Positions 1 to 8,987 of a DNA stretch of 64,000 nt are shown piece by piece. The DNA lies in NCBI GenBank assembly GCA_028726625.1, contig JAQYPT010000048.1, positions 137,226 through 201,225 of the forward strand, in the 5' to 3' direction. This DNA is from Prevotellaceae bacterium (GTDB taxonomy: Bacteria > Bacteroidota > Bacteroidia > Bacteroidales > Bacteroidaceae). The notes below the pieces were generated by a model that ran no database searches, had not been told where the DNA came from, and was given only the letters and a program-made list of their open reading frames with translations. The position numbers and the translations under genes were made by a program. Numbering within the stretch: position 1 is the first letter of the stretch; the number at the start of each line of letters is the position of its first letter.

Positions 1-48
1 TGGACAGAAAAAATCCATCTCATCGTTAACAGAACATCCACTCATAGC

Positions 49-723
49 ATGCGAAAAATCATCTTATTGCTTGTCTTGGCCACCACTTTTTCCGTGGCTC
101 AAGACAAGCAAAAACTTAGTAAAACGGCACAGTCGCTCGAGCGTCGGGGCTATGTCAACGTGCAACAACTCGACAAGACCATCCAGGTATCCTTGATGTA
201 CGCCCGCGCAGACAACTTCACTGGCAGCGTGTTGTACGACGATTTGCGAGAAGCCTACCTCCATCCGCGCGCAGCTCAGGCACTGGTTAAGGCGCAAAAG
301 CGGCTCAAGGAGTTGCGTCCTGACCTTCGATTGAAGATTTATGACGCTGCCCGTCCCATGTCCATTCAGCAAAAAATGTGGGATAAGGTGAAGCATACCT
401 CCAAATATTTCTATGTGTCCAATCCCGCACGCGGTGGTGGTTTGCACAATTATGGACTGGCTGTCGACCTCACGCTGTGCAACCTGAAGGGCGATACCCT
501 CGACATGGGCACCAAGATTGACTATATGGGAGCTGCGGCTCACATTGACAACGAAGCCCAACTGGTGGCGCAGAAGCGCATCAGTGCGCAGGCTCGCAAG
601 AACCGTCAGCTGCTTCGTGACGTGATGACCTACGCTGGTTTCAAACCCTTGCGTACCGAATGGTGGCATTTCAACTTTCGTTCACGGGCACAGGCAAAGC
701 GTTATTACCAGGTGATTAAGTAG
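49..723 (+). CDS. D-alanyl-D-alanine dipeptidase, M15D (VanX/DdpX type)
   Basis: Zinc metallopeptidase expected to cleave the D-Ala-D-Ala dipeptide during turnover or recycling of peptidoglycan material. The first 17 residues are a hydrophobic signal peptide (ending FSVAQ), so it should act in the periplasm. The zinc ligands read as H133 and D140 (in GLHNYGLAVD) and H207, with general base E204 in EWWHF. R102 in AARPMS fits the conserved substrate-contacting arginine. The 224-aa length is normal for the family. No vanH, vanA or two-component genes are adjacent, so this is a housekeeping enzyme and not part of a vancomycin-resistance cluster. The stop codon lies inside the terminator stem that follows. 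Confidence 0.9.
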   Translation: MRKIILLLVLATTFSVAQDKQKLSKTAQSLERRGYVNVQQLDKTIQVSLMYARADNFTGSVLYDDLREAYLHPRAAQALVKAQKRLKELRPDLRLKIYDAARPMSIQQKMWDKVKHTSKYFYVSNPARGGGLHNYGLAVDLTLCNLKGDTLDMGTKIDYMGAAAHIDNEAQLVAQKRISAQARKNRQLLRDVMTYAGFKPLRTEWWHFNFRSRAQAKRYYQVIK

Positions 724-740
724 CCTACTGGCTACTTTTT
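720..740 (+). terminator. Rho-independent terminator overlapping the dipeptidase stop codon
   Basis: A perfect 6-bp stem GTAGCC / GGCTAC (720-725 with 730-735) around the loop TACT is followed by a T tract from 736. The TAG stop codon (721-723) is part of the left arm. It separates the dipeptidase from the methyltransferase gene that starts 40 nt later. Confidence 0.85.
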
Positions 741-762
741 TTATTTTATTTCCGATGAAAAG

Positions 763-2025
763 ATGGGTATGATGAACGAAGCAACCGCAGCATTCATTCG
801 CCGGCACGCCGAAGATGATGTGCGACAGCTGGCTCTCAAGGGTGATCAACATCTGGGTGTGGACATGCCTTTGGCCTTGCAACAGATTGCGGGGCGACAG
901 ACTGCCCGACAAAAACTGCCGTCTTGGGCGGCCATAGACGAACTGTTGTACCCGCCCCACCTGTCCATGGAGCAATGTTCTTCCGAGCAAACGGCGCGCT
1001 ACAAGACGCAGTTGGCCGCGCGGCTCTGTGCCGATTTCGTTCATGGATCACGGTTGGACGACTCGAAGAAAGCCCACCTGCCCCATGAAACAGAGCCATC
1101 TTTGGTCGATTTGACAGGCGGTTTTGGAGTTGATTTCTCCTTCATGGCCCGTCAATTCGAGCGTTGTGTCTACGTAGAACGGCAACAAGCGTTGTGCGAG
1201 ATGGCTCAACACAATTTCTCCCTCTTAGGTTTGCAACAGGCAGAAGTGGTGTGTGCCGATGGAGTGGATTATCTACGGCGGATGAGCCACGCCACGGTGA
1301 TTTACCTGGACCCTGCCCGTCGTGATCGACAGGACGGCAAGACGGTGGCCATCAGCGACTGCACACCTGATTTGTTGAGCCTGAAAGAAGAGTTGACGGA
1401 TAAGAGTCTTTTTGTCATGGTGAAGCTCTCTCCGATGCTCGACTGGCATCAAGCCGTGGCTCAACTCGAGACTGATGGGGTGAAGGTGTGCGAGATACAT
1501 GTCCTGTCGGTGAGAAACGAGTGCAAAGAACTGCTCTTTGTCTTGAGCAAGCAACGGTATAAGCCGCTCACCCTCCATTGCGTGAACGATGACCAGGTCT
1601 TTGTCTGTTCGGCCGACGAACCATCTGTGGTACTGCCTCCTTATGTAAGTCCCGAAGAAATGCGGCCGGGTCTGTTTCTCTACGAGCCTCATGCGTCAAT
1701 CATGAAGGCCGGTTGTTTCTCGGCCTTGAGTGCCCAAATGGGCGTTCAGAAGATAGCACCCAACTCGCATCTTTTTATCTCTGACCGTGACCTCCCGGCG
1801 TTTCCTGGACGGAAGTTCCGCATCCAAGCCTTCTCTTCGATGAACAAAAAAGAACTAAAGTCAGTACTTCGCGACGTGCGCCAGGCCAACATCACCACCC
1901 GCAACTTTCCCCTTTCAGTGGCCGAGTTACGCAAACGGCTCAAGCTGAAGGATGGGGGAGCGGTTTATATTTTCGCTACCACGCAGGCAGATGGGCGGCA
2001 TGTTCTGTTGATTTGCGGCAAGTAA
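763..2025 (+). CDS. Class I SAM-dependent methyltransferase with THUMP-like domain
   Basis: Rossmann-fold methyltransferase typical of Bacteroidota. The SAM-binding motif I is seen as DLTGGFGVDFSFMA near residues 116-129, with an acidic residue in YVER at the next strand. The catalytic-type motif is YLDPARRD near residues 181-188. The C-terminal third resembles the THUMP-like domain attached to this family, which suggests an RNA substrate, but the target is not known. ATG at 763 is used; in-frame ATGs at 769 and 772 are alternatives, since no strong ribosome-binding site decides. It stands alone between a terminator and a long spacer. Confidence 0.7.
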   Translation: MGMMNEATAAFIRRHAEDDVRQLALKGDQHLGVDMPLALQQIAGRQTARQKLPSWAAIDELLYPPHLSMEQCSSEQTARYKTQLAARLCADFVHGSRLDDSKKAHLPHETEPSLVDLTGGFGVDFSFMARQFERCVYVERQQALCEMAQHNFSLLGLQQAEVVCADGVDYLRRMSHATVIYLDPARRDRQDGKTVAISDCTPDLLSLKEELTDKSLFVMVKLSPMLDWHQAVAQLETDGVKVCEIHVLSVRNECKELLFVLSKQRYKPLTLHCVNDDQVFVCSADEPSVVLPPYVSPEEMRPGLFLYEPHASIMKAGCFSALSAQMGVQKIAPNSHLFISDRDLPAFPGRKFRIQAFSSMNKKELKSVLRDVRQANITTRNFPLSVAELRKRLKLKDGGAVYIFATTQADGRHVLLICGK

Positions 2026-2208
2026 TCGGTAACATTGACATCATCCGCTGATGCGTAAGATGGTCGACAATCTGCTGTTTGATATGTGCGCACCGGTTGA
2101 TGATGAGCTTGTTTGATATCGCCGTCATGGAAATGTATATTATTGATAAACAGACGTTTATATCTTTTTCTCGCTATTTGATAGAATACTCGAAAACACT
2201 TGCCCGCC
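2026..2208. other. Spacer before the 22-bp array, no gene seen
   Basis: Start of a 408-nt gap between the methyltransferase and the GNAT gene. I see no convincing coding sequence, RNA or terminator here. It leads straight into the 22-bp tandem array. Confidence 0.5.
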
Positions 2209-2296
2209 AAACTCAATGACTTTGGGTGCCAAACTCAATGACTTTGGCTGCTAAACTCAATGCAATTGCCCACCAAACTCAATGCAATTGAAATGA
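2209..2296 (+). repeat. 22-bp tandem array, four in-phase units
   Basis: Four consecutive 22-nt units start at 2209, 2231, 2253 and 2275. Each begins AAACTCAATG; units 1 and 2 continue ACTTTGG and units 3 and 4 continue CAATTG. The first two differ at only two positions. This is the best-conserved copy of the 22-bp repeat found in six intergenic regions of the window. It has no spacers of CRISPR type and no cas genes nearby. Confidence 0.9.
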
Positions 2297-2368
2297 TTAT
2301 TCGTTGGGGCGTGATTCTCACTGTCATGCTCACACCCCGCGAGCGGTTAAAAAATGTAGGCGTTTTAT

Positions 2369-2399
2369 TTTGAAAATAGGCCAAATAAGCGTAACTTTG
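2369..2399 (+). promoter_or_regulatory. Bacteroidota promoter for the GNAT gene
   Basis: TTTG at 2369-2372, a 19-nt spacer and TAACTTTG at 2392-2399 match the -33/-7 consensus exactly. Transcription should begin about 2403-2406, which lies near the TTG at 2410 and well upstream of the ATG at 2434. Confidence 0.8.
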
Positions 2400-2433
2400 C
2401 AAGCCTATATTGCATACAATCTTATTAAAAAGA

Positions 2434-3582
2434 ATGCCATCTGTACAAATTAAGAAGGTCGAGTCGCTGCGCGATTTAAGAACGTTCGTTGACTTTCATT
2501 ACGACCTTTACGAGGGAGACCCATACGATGTTCCGAATCTTTTCATGGACGATATGAACACCTTGCGTAAAGATAAGAACGCCGCATTTGAGTTTTGTGA
2601 GGCAGAATATTATATTGCGTACAAACAAGGTAAAGTAGTAGGGCGCGTAGCAGCCATCATTAACCATCGAGCCAATGAAAAATGGAAAACGAAGCATGTG
2701 CGGTTTGGCTGGATTGACTTCATAGACGACCTGGAGGTGTCTCGCGCCTTGTTCGATCAAGTGGCTGCCTATGGCCGCTCAAAAGGCATGACCGAGATGG
2801 TGGGTCCATTGGGTTTCACCGACATGGACCCTGAAGGAATGCTCACGTGGGGCTTTGATAAGCTCAGCACGATGATCACTATTTACAACTATCCTTACTA
2901 CCCACAGCATTTAGAGAAGTTGGGCGGATGGGAAGTTGACCAGAATTATGTGGAATATTTCTTTGACGTTCCGAAGGAAATCCCCGAAAAATATGCGAAG
3001 ATAGCCGAGGTTGTAGAATCGCGTTACAACCTGCACATCAAGAAACTGACTCGAAGGGAAGTGAAAAAGACCGATTATGGACGCAAGGTTTTTGACATCA
3101 TCAACGAGACGTACAAAGACCTTTATGGCTATTCTGAACTCAGTGAGAAACAGATTGATCACTATGTGAACATGTATCTTCGCTTCGCCGATTTGAACAT
3201 GATTACGCTCATTGAGGATTGGAATAAGGACAGGAAGCTCATTGGCGTGGGCATTTCAATTCCATCCCTGTCGTATGCCTTGCAAAAATGCCGTAGAGGC
3301 CGCTTGCTTCCATGGGGCTGGTGGCACCTGTTGCGGGCCATCAAGTTTCAAAAGACAGGAGGTGGCGGCGACTTGCTGCTGCTGGGTGTGCTGCCAGAGT
3401 ATCGATCCAAGGGTGCCAACGCCTTGTTGTTCACCGACCTGATACCCGTGTTTAACAAGTATGGGTTTACTTGGGCCGAGAGTCAGGTTGAGCTGGAAAC
3501 CAATGAAGGCGTGCAAAGTCAGTGGGGACCGCTAAAGCCCACCAATCATAAGCGTCGCAGCTGTTTCAAAAAGAAGATTTGA
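2434..3582 (+). CDS. GNAT-fold N-acetyltransferase-like protein
   Basis: Protein of about 382 aa belonging to a Bacteroidota family annotated as GNAT N-acetyltransferase. The C-terminal third has an acetyl-CoA loop-like segment, LGVLPEYRSKGANALLFTDL, near residues 314-333; the central part carries VGPLGFTDMDPEGMLTWGF, typical of this family. The substrate is unknown. I chose ATG at 2434 (MPSVQIKK) over an in-frame TTG at 2410, because the TTG lies almost at the predicted transcription start. It is monocistronic, with its own promoter upstream. Confidence 0.65.
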   Translation: MPSVQIKKVESLRDLRTFVDFHYDLYEGDPYDVPNLFMDDMNTLRKDKNAAFEFCEAEYYIAYKQGKVVGRVAAIINHRANEKWKTKHVRFGWIDFIDDLEVSRALFDQVAAYGRSKGMTEMVGPLGFTDMDPEGMLTWGFDKLSTMITIYNYPYYPQHLEKLGGWEVDQNYVEYFFDVPKEIPEKYAKIAEVVESRYNLHIKKLTRREVKKTDYGRKVFDIINETYKDLYGYSELSEKQIDHYVNMYLRFADLNMITLIEDWNKDRKLIGVGISIPSLSYALQKCRRGRLLPWGWWHLLRAIKFQKTGGGGDLLLLGVLPEYRSKGANALLFTDLIPVFNKYGFTWAESQVELETNEGVQSQWGPLKPTNHKRRSCFKKKI

Positions 3583-3729
3583 TTCTTGCCCACGGTCACA
3601 TCGGGTAAGTAGATTCTTTTTGGGGCTTCAGACGCTCTTTCGTGCGTGACGATGGCGTGTAGAGCGTGCTGGTATGGTGGAAACCATTCCATACGGCACA
3701 GCTGAAAACGAACAACAACCAATAGACCG

Positions 3730-5742
3730 ATGACTGATAAAAACAAGCAAGAATTGCAATCAACGAATCATAACAATATGGCTTCTGCTCCGATTGGGGC
3801 AGAAGAAACCGTTTCTTATACAGATGACAACATCCGACACCTGTCGGATATGGAGCATGTGCGTACCCGTCCGGGCATGTACATCGGCCGATTGGGCGAT
3901 GGCAACTTACCAGAGGATGGCATCTATGTGCTGTTGAAGGAAGTGATTGACAATTCCATCGACGAGTTTAAGATGAAGTCAGGCGACCGAATCGAGATTG
4001 ACGTGGAAGACAACCTGCGCGTCAGCGTGCGCGATTACGGTCGTGGTATTCCGCAAGGCAAACTGGTAGAGGCGGTGAGCATGCTGAATACAGGTGGAAA
4101 ATACGATTCGAAAGCGTTTAAGAAGAGTGTGGGATTGAACGGTGTGGGCCTCAAAGCCGTGAATGCTTTGAGTGCACATTTCGAGGTGAAGTCGTACAGA
4201 GAAGGAAAAGTTCGCTCCATCACGTTTGAAAAAGGTGAGCTTAAGACCGATCAGACCGATAAAACGCAGGATGAAACGGGTACCTATGTGTATTTTGAAC
4301 CCGACAACACGCTGTTCAAGAACTACTCGTTCCACGATGATATCGTGGAAAACATGCTGCGCAACTATACCTATCTGAATGCCGGGCTCACCATCATGTA
4401 CAACGGACGGCGCATCAAAAGCCGTAACGGGTTGGAAGATTTGCTCAACGACAACATGACAACGGACGGATTGTACCCTATTGTTCATGTGGTTGGCGAT
4501 GACATCGAGATTGCCTTCACGCATACGAATCAGTACGGAGAAGAATACCACTCGTTTGTCAACGGGCAACATACCACACAGGGAGGCACGCATCAAAGTG
4601 CTTTCAAGGAGCATATCGCCAAGACCATCAAAGAGTTTTACGACAAAAACTACGAGTACACCGACATTCGAAACGGCCTTGTGGCGGCCGTAGCCATCAA
4701 CGTGGAAGAGCCTGTTTTCGAGAGTCAGACCAAGATTAAACTGGGGTCGACGCTTATGGCACCAGGTGGTGAGACCATCAACAAGTACGTTGGCGATTTC
4801 ATCAAGCGTGAGGTGGATAACTACCTGCACATTCACAAGGAAGATTGTGCGGACGTGCTAGAGGCTAAGATCAAGGCCAGCGAGCACGAACGCAAAGCTA
4901 TGGCGGGGGTAACGAAGCTCGCCAGAGAGCGTGCCAAGAAGGCCAACCTGCACAATAAGAAGTTGCGTGACTGCCGAATTCATTTCAGTGATGAGAAAAA
5001 CGACCGCAAGGAGGAGAGTTGTATCTTTATAACCGAGGGCGATTCGGCCAGCGGCAGCATCACCAAGAGCAGGGATGTGAACACACAAGCGGTGTTCTCG
5101 TTGCGGGGAAAACCACTCAATTCGTATGGATTGACCAAGAAAGTGGTGTACGAAAACGAAGAGTTCAACCTCTTGCAGGCGGCTCTCGACATTGAAGATG
5201 GCTTGGACACGCTGCGCTACAACAAGGTGATTGTCGCCACGGATGCCGATGTTGATGGCATGCACATCCGTCTGTTGATTATCACTTTCTTTCTACAGTT
5301 CTTTCCTGAGCTTATCAAGAAGGGGCATGTGTATGTGTTGCAGACGCCTCTTTTCCGTGTGCGTAACCGCAGAACGAAGATTAAAAATAAGCAAGTGATA
5401 GCAGATGCGGATGCCAGTCGTGACAAAAAAGAGCGAAAGAGCGATTTCATCACCCGCTACTGTTATAGTGATGAAGAGCGACAAGAAGCGATTAAGGATC
5501 TTGGACCCGAGCCTGAAATCACCCGATTCAAAGGATTGGGAGAGATATCTCCTGACGAATTCGTCCATTTCATCGGTCCCGATATGCGACTGGAACAAGT
5601 GACACTGCACAAAAACGACCAGGTACAAAAACTTTTGGAGTATTACATGGGCAAGAATACCATGGAACGACAAAACTTTATCATCGATAATCTGGTGGTC
5701 GAGGAAGACCTTCCGGAAGACGAACTCAAACCAATTGACTGA
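3730..5742 (+). CDS. parE: DNA topoisomerase IV subunit B
   Basis: ATPase/toprim subunit of a type IIA topoisomerase. In order: GHKL ATPase with VIDNSIDEF and YGRGIP near residues 75-105 and [14 protein letters not shown] near 137-150; transducer domain; toprim domain with EGDSASGS near residue 437 and the metal-binding DADVDG near 506; RFKGLGEI near 599 in the C-terminal part. The opening [22 protein letters not shown], followed by a short DGIYVLLKE segment, is the form seen in Bacteroidota ParE and not GyrB. At 670 aa it is full length. parC is not adjacent. A 147-nt upstream gap shows no clear promoter. Confidence 0.85.
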   Translation: MTDKNKQELQSTNHNNMASAPIGAEETVSYTDDNIRHLSDMEHVRTRPGMYIGRLGDGNLPEDGIYVLLKEVIDNSIDEFKMKSGDRIEIDVEDNLRVSVRDYGRGIPQGKLVEAVSMLNTGGKYDSKAFKKSVGLNGVGLKAVNALSAHFEVKSYREGKVRSITFEKGELKTDQTDKTQDETGTYVYFEPDNTLFKNYSFHDDIVENMLRNYTYLNAGLTIMYNGRRIKSRNGLEDLLNDNMTTDGLYPIVHVVGDDIEIAFTHTNQYGEEYHSFVNGQHTTQGGTHQSAFKEHIAKTIKEFYDKNYEYTDIRNGLVAAVAINVEEPVFESQTKIKLGSTLMAPGGETINKYVGDFIKREVDNYLHIHKEDCADVLEAKIKASEHERKAMAGVTKLARERAKKANLHNKKLRDCRIHFSDEKNDRKEESCIFITEGDSASGSITKSRDVNTQAVFSLRGKPLNSYGLTKKVVYENEEFNLLQAALDIEDGLDTLRYNKVIVATDADVDGMHIRLLIITFFLQFFPELIKKGHVYVLQTPLFRVRNRRTKIKNKQVIADADASRDKKERKSDFITRYCYSDEERQEAIKDLGPEPEITRFKGLGEISPDEFVHFIGPDMRLEQVTLHKNDQVQKLLEYYMGKNTMERQNFIIDNLVVEEDLPEDELKPID

Positions 5743-5812
5743 CAATCTTTGTCATTTAGACGGAGAATCGATGTCTTTGGGGCGAACAATTCTTTTATAT
5801 AAAATCAAACAA

Positions 5813-7384
5813 ATGAGACGACTCGTTGCTTCATGTTGGGCACTATTGATAGTTTATTCAGTATCCGCTCAAATCAATATCAATTTTGGGAAAGATTCAC
5901 CTCTTCGCAAGTTGCAAATTGCGGAGATGGCCATCAACAACCTTTATGTTGATACGGTGAACGAAGATAAACTGGTTGAAGATGCTATTCGTGGCATGTT
6001 GGAGAAGTTGGACCCACACTCTTCTTATACAACGGCGAAAGAAACCAAGGCCATGACTGAATCTTTGCAGGGATCTTTTGAAGGTATTGGCATTCAATTC
6101 AACATGATGCAAGACACACTCATGGTCATTCAGACCATTACCAATGGTCCGTCGGAGAAAGTGGGCATATTGGCTGGCGACCGAATCGTGAGCGTTAACG
6201 ACAGTAGCATTGCGGGTGTCAAGATGGCACGCGAAGAGATTATGCGGCGGTTGCGTGGAAAGAAAGGAACAAAAGTAAAGTTGGGCATCCTTCGTAAGGG
6301 CATTGGGGAGCGGCTTTACTTTACAGTAGTGCGCGATAAGATACCCATGAAAACCGTTGATGCCAGTTACATGCTCCGTCCCCAATTAGGCTATGTGCGC
6401 ATAGGGAGCTTCGGTGCGACCACTTATGATGAGTTTATGGCCTGTATCACCGCACTGAAAAAACAGGGAATGCGTGACCTTGTCTTGGATTTGCAGGACA
6501 ACGGAGGTGGCTATTTGCAAGCTGCGGTGAAGATTGCCAATGAGTTTTTGCAGCGCAACGACTTGATTGTTTATACCAAAGGACGACGCGCAGAGCGTAT
6601 AGAATATACGGCACACGGGAACGGTAGTTTGCTTTCGGGCAAGGTGATGGTGCTGGTGAATGAGTTTTCAGCATCTGCTGCCGAGATTGTCACAGGTGCT
6701 ATCCAGGACCAAGACAGAGGACAAGTGGTTGGACGACGTTCGTTTGGGAAGGGTTTGGTGCAGCGTCCAATCGAATTTCCTGATGGAAGTATGATGCGAC
6801 TCACCATCGCTCACTACTATACGCCATCGGGACGTTGTATCCAGAAGCCATATACTAAGGGTGATAACGAAAGCTATGCCCGTGAATTGGATACTCGTTT
6901 CAAGCATGGAGAGCTGTATAGTGCCGACAGTATTCATTTCGCTGACTCGCTGAAGTATAAGACCTTACGCCTCAAACGAACGGTATATGGCGGTGGAGGC
7001 ATCATGCCTGATTACTTTGTTCCACTCGACACGACCAAATTCACACCATATCATCGGCAGTTGGCAGCTAAGGGAATCATCATTACAGAGAACCTTAAGT
7101 ATGTTGATCAACACCGTAAACAGCTGCAAAAACAATATCCTACCTTCGCAAAGTTTGTGCGTGAGTTTGACGTTCCGCAGCAGTTGGTGGACGCAGTGAT
7201 TCGCTCTGGTGAGAAAGAAAAGGTGAAACCGAAGGATCAGGAGGAATTACAAACGACCTTACCCGCTGTGAAAAACCAACTCAAAGCATTGGTTGCACGC
7301 GATTTGTGGGACATGAATGAGTATTTCCAGATTATCAATGAGACCAATGATATTGTTCTCAAAGCCGTTGAACTGATGAATTAA
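5813..7384 (+). CDS. C-terminal processing peptidase, S41 family
   Basis: Periplasmic serine protease of the CtpA/Tsp type. From ATG 5813 the protein starts with a clear signal peptide (MRRLVASCWALLIVYSVSAQ). A PDZ domain with GIGIQF and ILAGDRIVSVN spans roughly residues 95-180. The catalytic Ser/Lys dyad is S288 in NEFSASAAEIV and K313 in RSFGKGLVQ; the 25-residue spacing equals that of Tsp. The open frame extends upstream to a TTG at 5735 that overlaps parE, but that start would bury the signal peptide behind 26 polar residues. It lies 70 nt after parE and may be cotranscribed with it. Confidence 0.88.
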   Translation: MRRLVASCWALLIVYSVSAQININFGKDSPLRKLQIAEMAINNLYVDTVNEDKLVEDAIRGMLEKLDPHSSYTTAKETKAMTESLQGSFEGIGIQFNMMQDTLMVIQTITNGPSEKVGILAGDRIVSVNDSSIAGVKMAREEIMRRLRGKKGTKVKLGILRKGIGERLYFTVVRDKIPMKTVDASYMLRPQLGYVRIGSFGATTYDEFMACITALKKQGMRDLVLDLQDNGGGYLQAAVKIANEFLQRNDLIVYTKGRRAERIEYTAHGNGSLLSGKVMVLVNEFSASAAEIVTGAIQDQDRGQVVGRRSFGKGLVQRPIEFPDGSMMRLTIAHYYTPSGRCIQKPYTKGDNESYARELDTRFKHGELYSADSIHFADSLKYKTLRLKRTVYGGGGIMPDYFVPLDTTKFTPYHRQLAAKGIIITENLKYVDQHRKQLQKQYPTFAKFVREFDVPQQLVDAVIRSGEKEKVKPKDQEELQTTLPAVKNQLKALVARDLWDMNEYFQIINETNDIVLKAVELMN

Positions 7385-7485
7385 GGCGAAGACGGGACAA
7401 GTCATAATATACCTTGTGATATCTCCTCAATGGCGAGTGTCTTATTGTTTGCAACCACTAATAGCAGCAAAGTGAGTGCTTGCTC

Positions 7486-7511
7486 ATGACACTAATAGAC
7501 TTTGGTGTCAT
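7486..7511. other. Small hairpin between convergent genes
   Basis: ATGACAC (7486-7492) pairs with GTGTCAT (7505-7511) around a 12-nt loop. It lies between the convergent S41 protease and cysteine desulfidase genes and could stop transcription, though neither side has a good T tract. Confidence 0.35.
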
Positions 7512-7570
7512 CGCCAGCGTTGAATATTCATGGACTTTACGGGGGAATGATGCAGGTTTTGGAACGATCC

Positions 7571-8863
7571 TTAGCACCGTTGTTTGCTGGTCATGATACT
7601 CAGAACCATCTCATCAGTCGTGCCCATGGCATCCTTGCCAATGCTGGTGAGGTTGCGTATCGAGCGATCCACGTCCTCGTCGATGATGCCTTCTGCCGAC
7701 GTTACATGCTTGTTTTCCATCGATAGCAGAGCCGAAAGCACCGCAGTGCTGACACCTGAGCTGATTTTCAGCGAGCAACTGGGCTTGGCTCCGTCGCAAA
7801 TCATGCCGGTAAGGTTGGCAATCATGTTCTTGATGGCATGACAGATGTGGGCATAGTCGCCGCCCATGAGGTAGGTGATGCCGCAGCTTGAGCCGATGCT
7901 GGCCACCACACAGCCGCACAGAGCCGACAGTTTGCCCAGGCTCTGCTTGATATAAATGGCCGATAGATGACTGAGCGTCAGGGCGCGAATAAGCTCTTCT
8001 TCCGTATTCTCGTTTTCCATGGCGTACACCACCACTGGGTTTGTGGCGCAGATACCCTGGTTTCCCGACCCACTATTGCTCATCACCGGTATCATGGCCC
8101 CACCCATTCGAGCGTCGCAGGCCAATGCTGTCTTGGCGATGATGTGCGAGTAGATGCTGTTACCAAATATCCCTCGGCTCAATGGGCGATCCATTGTCTT
8201 GCCCAAGCAGTGTCCGTAGTTGCCCTTCAGCGACTGATTGGCAGCATTCATGTTATACTCTTTTGTTTTCAGCATGAACCTGATTTCGTCGATGGGGGTG
8301 GTGGTGGCGAAGTCGTAGACCATCCGGAACGAAAGCTGTATGCCGTTCTCCTCCGGTTCATCTTGCTTCCTCAGGCCTTTGTCGAGCAGGATTTCCCCAT
8401 TTTTGCATAGGTGGATAAAGTTGGTATGCGCACCTGCGATGATGGCTTTTGCCGTTTGATTGTTTGCTTGGCATGTCACCTCGATGTACAGTTTCTCGGT
8501 AATTCCCTGTTTGAGTTGGATGTCTATGCGTTTTTCCTCTATGTATTTCTTCGCTTCTTCCAGCGTCTGAGGCGTGAGATCCTTGATTACTTCCAACTGA
8601 TATTCACTCTTTCCTACAATGCTGCCCAAGGCAATGGCGATGGGTAGTCCTATCATTCCGGTTCCTGGAATGCCCACACCCATGGCGTTTTTCAGGATGT
8701 TTGAACTCAGTAGGGCGGTTATTTTCTCGGGCCGACAGCCCAACATCTCCGTCGCTTTGGCCGTACATAGCGCCACAGCCATGGGTTCTGTGCATCCAAC
8801 GGCAGGCACTACTTCCTGGTGGATGAGCTGTATGATTTGTTTTCGGATATGTTCTTCAAGCAT
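7571..8863 (-). CDS. L-cysteine desulfidase / UPF0597 family protein (CyuA-like)
   Basis: Member of the family that shares its fold with the alpha subunit of iron-sulfur serine dehydratase; characterised members (CyuA) degrade L-cysteine to pyruvate, ammonia and sulfide with a [4Fe-4S] cluster. The N-terminus has the signature VVPAVGCTEPMAVA with C24. Further candidate cluster cysteines sit in GNQGICATNPVV and in the C-terminal region with CGCVVASIGSSCG and MICDGAKPSC. At 430 aa it has the usual length. It is cytoplasmic, with no signal peptide or membrane segment. It lies 124 nt downstream of dsbD on the same strand. Serine or other beta-substituted amino acids are possible alternative substrates. 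Confidence 0.8.
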   Translation of the reverse strand: MLEEHIRKQIIQLIHQEVVPAVGCTEPMAVALCTAKATEMLGCRPEKITALLSSNILKNAMGVGIPGTGMIGLPIAIALGSIVGKSEYQLEVIKDLTPQTLEEAKKYIEEKRIDIQLKQGITEKLYIEVTCQANNQTAKAIIAGAHTNFIHLCKNGEILLDKGLRKQDEPEENGIQLSFRMVYDFATTTPIDEIRFMLKTKEYNMNAANQSLKGNYGHCLGKTMDRPLSRGIFGNSIYSHIIAKTALACDARMGGAMIPVMSNSGSGNQGICATNPVVVYAMENENTEEELIRALTLSHLSAIYIKQSLGKLSALCGCVVASIGSSCGITYLMGGDYAHICHAIKNMIANLTGMICDGAKPSCSLKISSGVSTAVLSALLSMENKHVTSAEGIIDEDVDRSIRNLTSIGKDAMGTTDEMVLSIMTSKQRC

Positions 8864-8932
8864 GGTTTTGTAGATTCAAATGGTTTTTATATCGTGGTTT
8901 GTTTGTATGTAAGATAGCTTTACCTGTTCAAA

Positions 8933-8983
8933 GCACGCTGCCTTGCCGCGCAGCACAGCCTGTATCGCGTGGCAAGGGCGTGC
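8933..8983 (-). other. Imperfect hairpin just after dsbD
   Basis: GCACGC and CCTTGCC (8933-8947, with a TG bulge) pair with GGCAAGG and GCGTGC (8971-8983), giving 13 bp around a 23-nt loop, only 4 nt past the dsbD stop. There is no T run after it on the minus strand, so it may be a weak terminator or an mRNA-stabilising structure. Confidence 0.4.
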
Positions 8984-8987
8984 AAGG

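Noticed and set aside
49..723. Vancomycin-resistance vanX
   Set aside because: The enzyme family fits, but no vanH, vanA, vanR or vanS genes are nearby and it has a signal peptide, unlike cytoplasmic VanX of resistance clusters.
2209..2296. CRISPR array
   Set aside because: The units are contiguous with no unique spacers, the period is only 22 nt, and there are no cas genes in the window.
5735..5812. TTG start of the S41 protease overlapping parE
   Set aside because: It would place 26 residues before a clear signal peptide; ATG 5813 is the better start.
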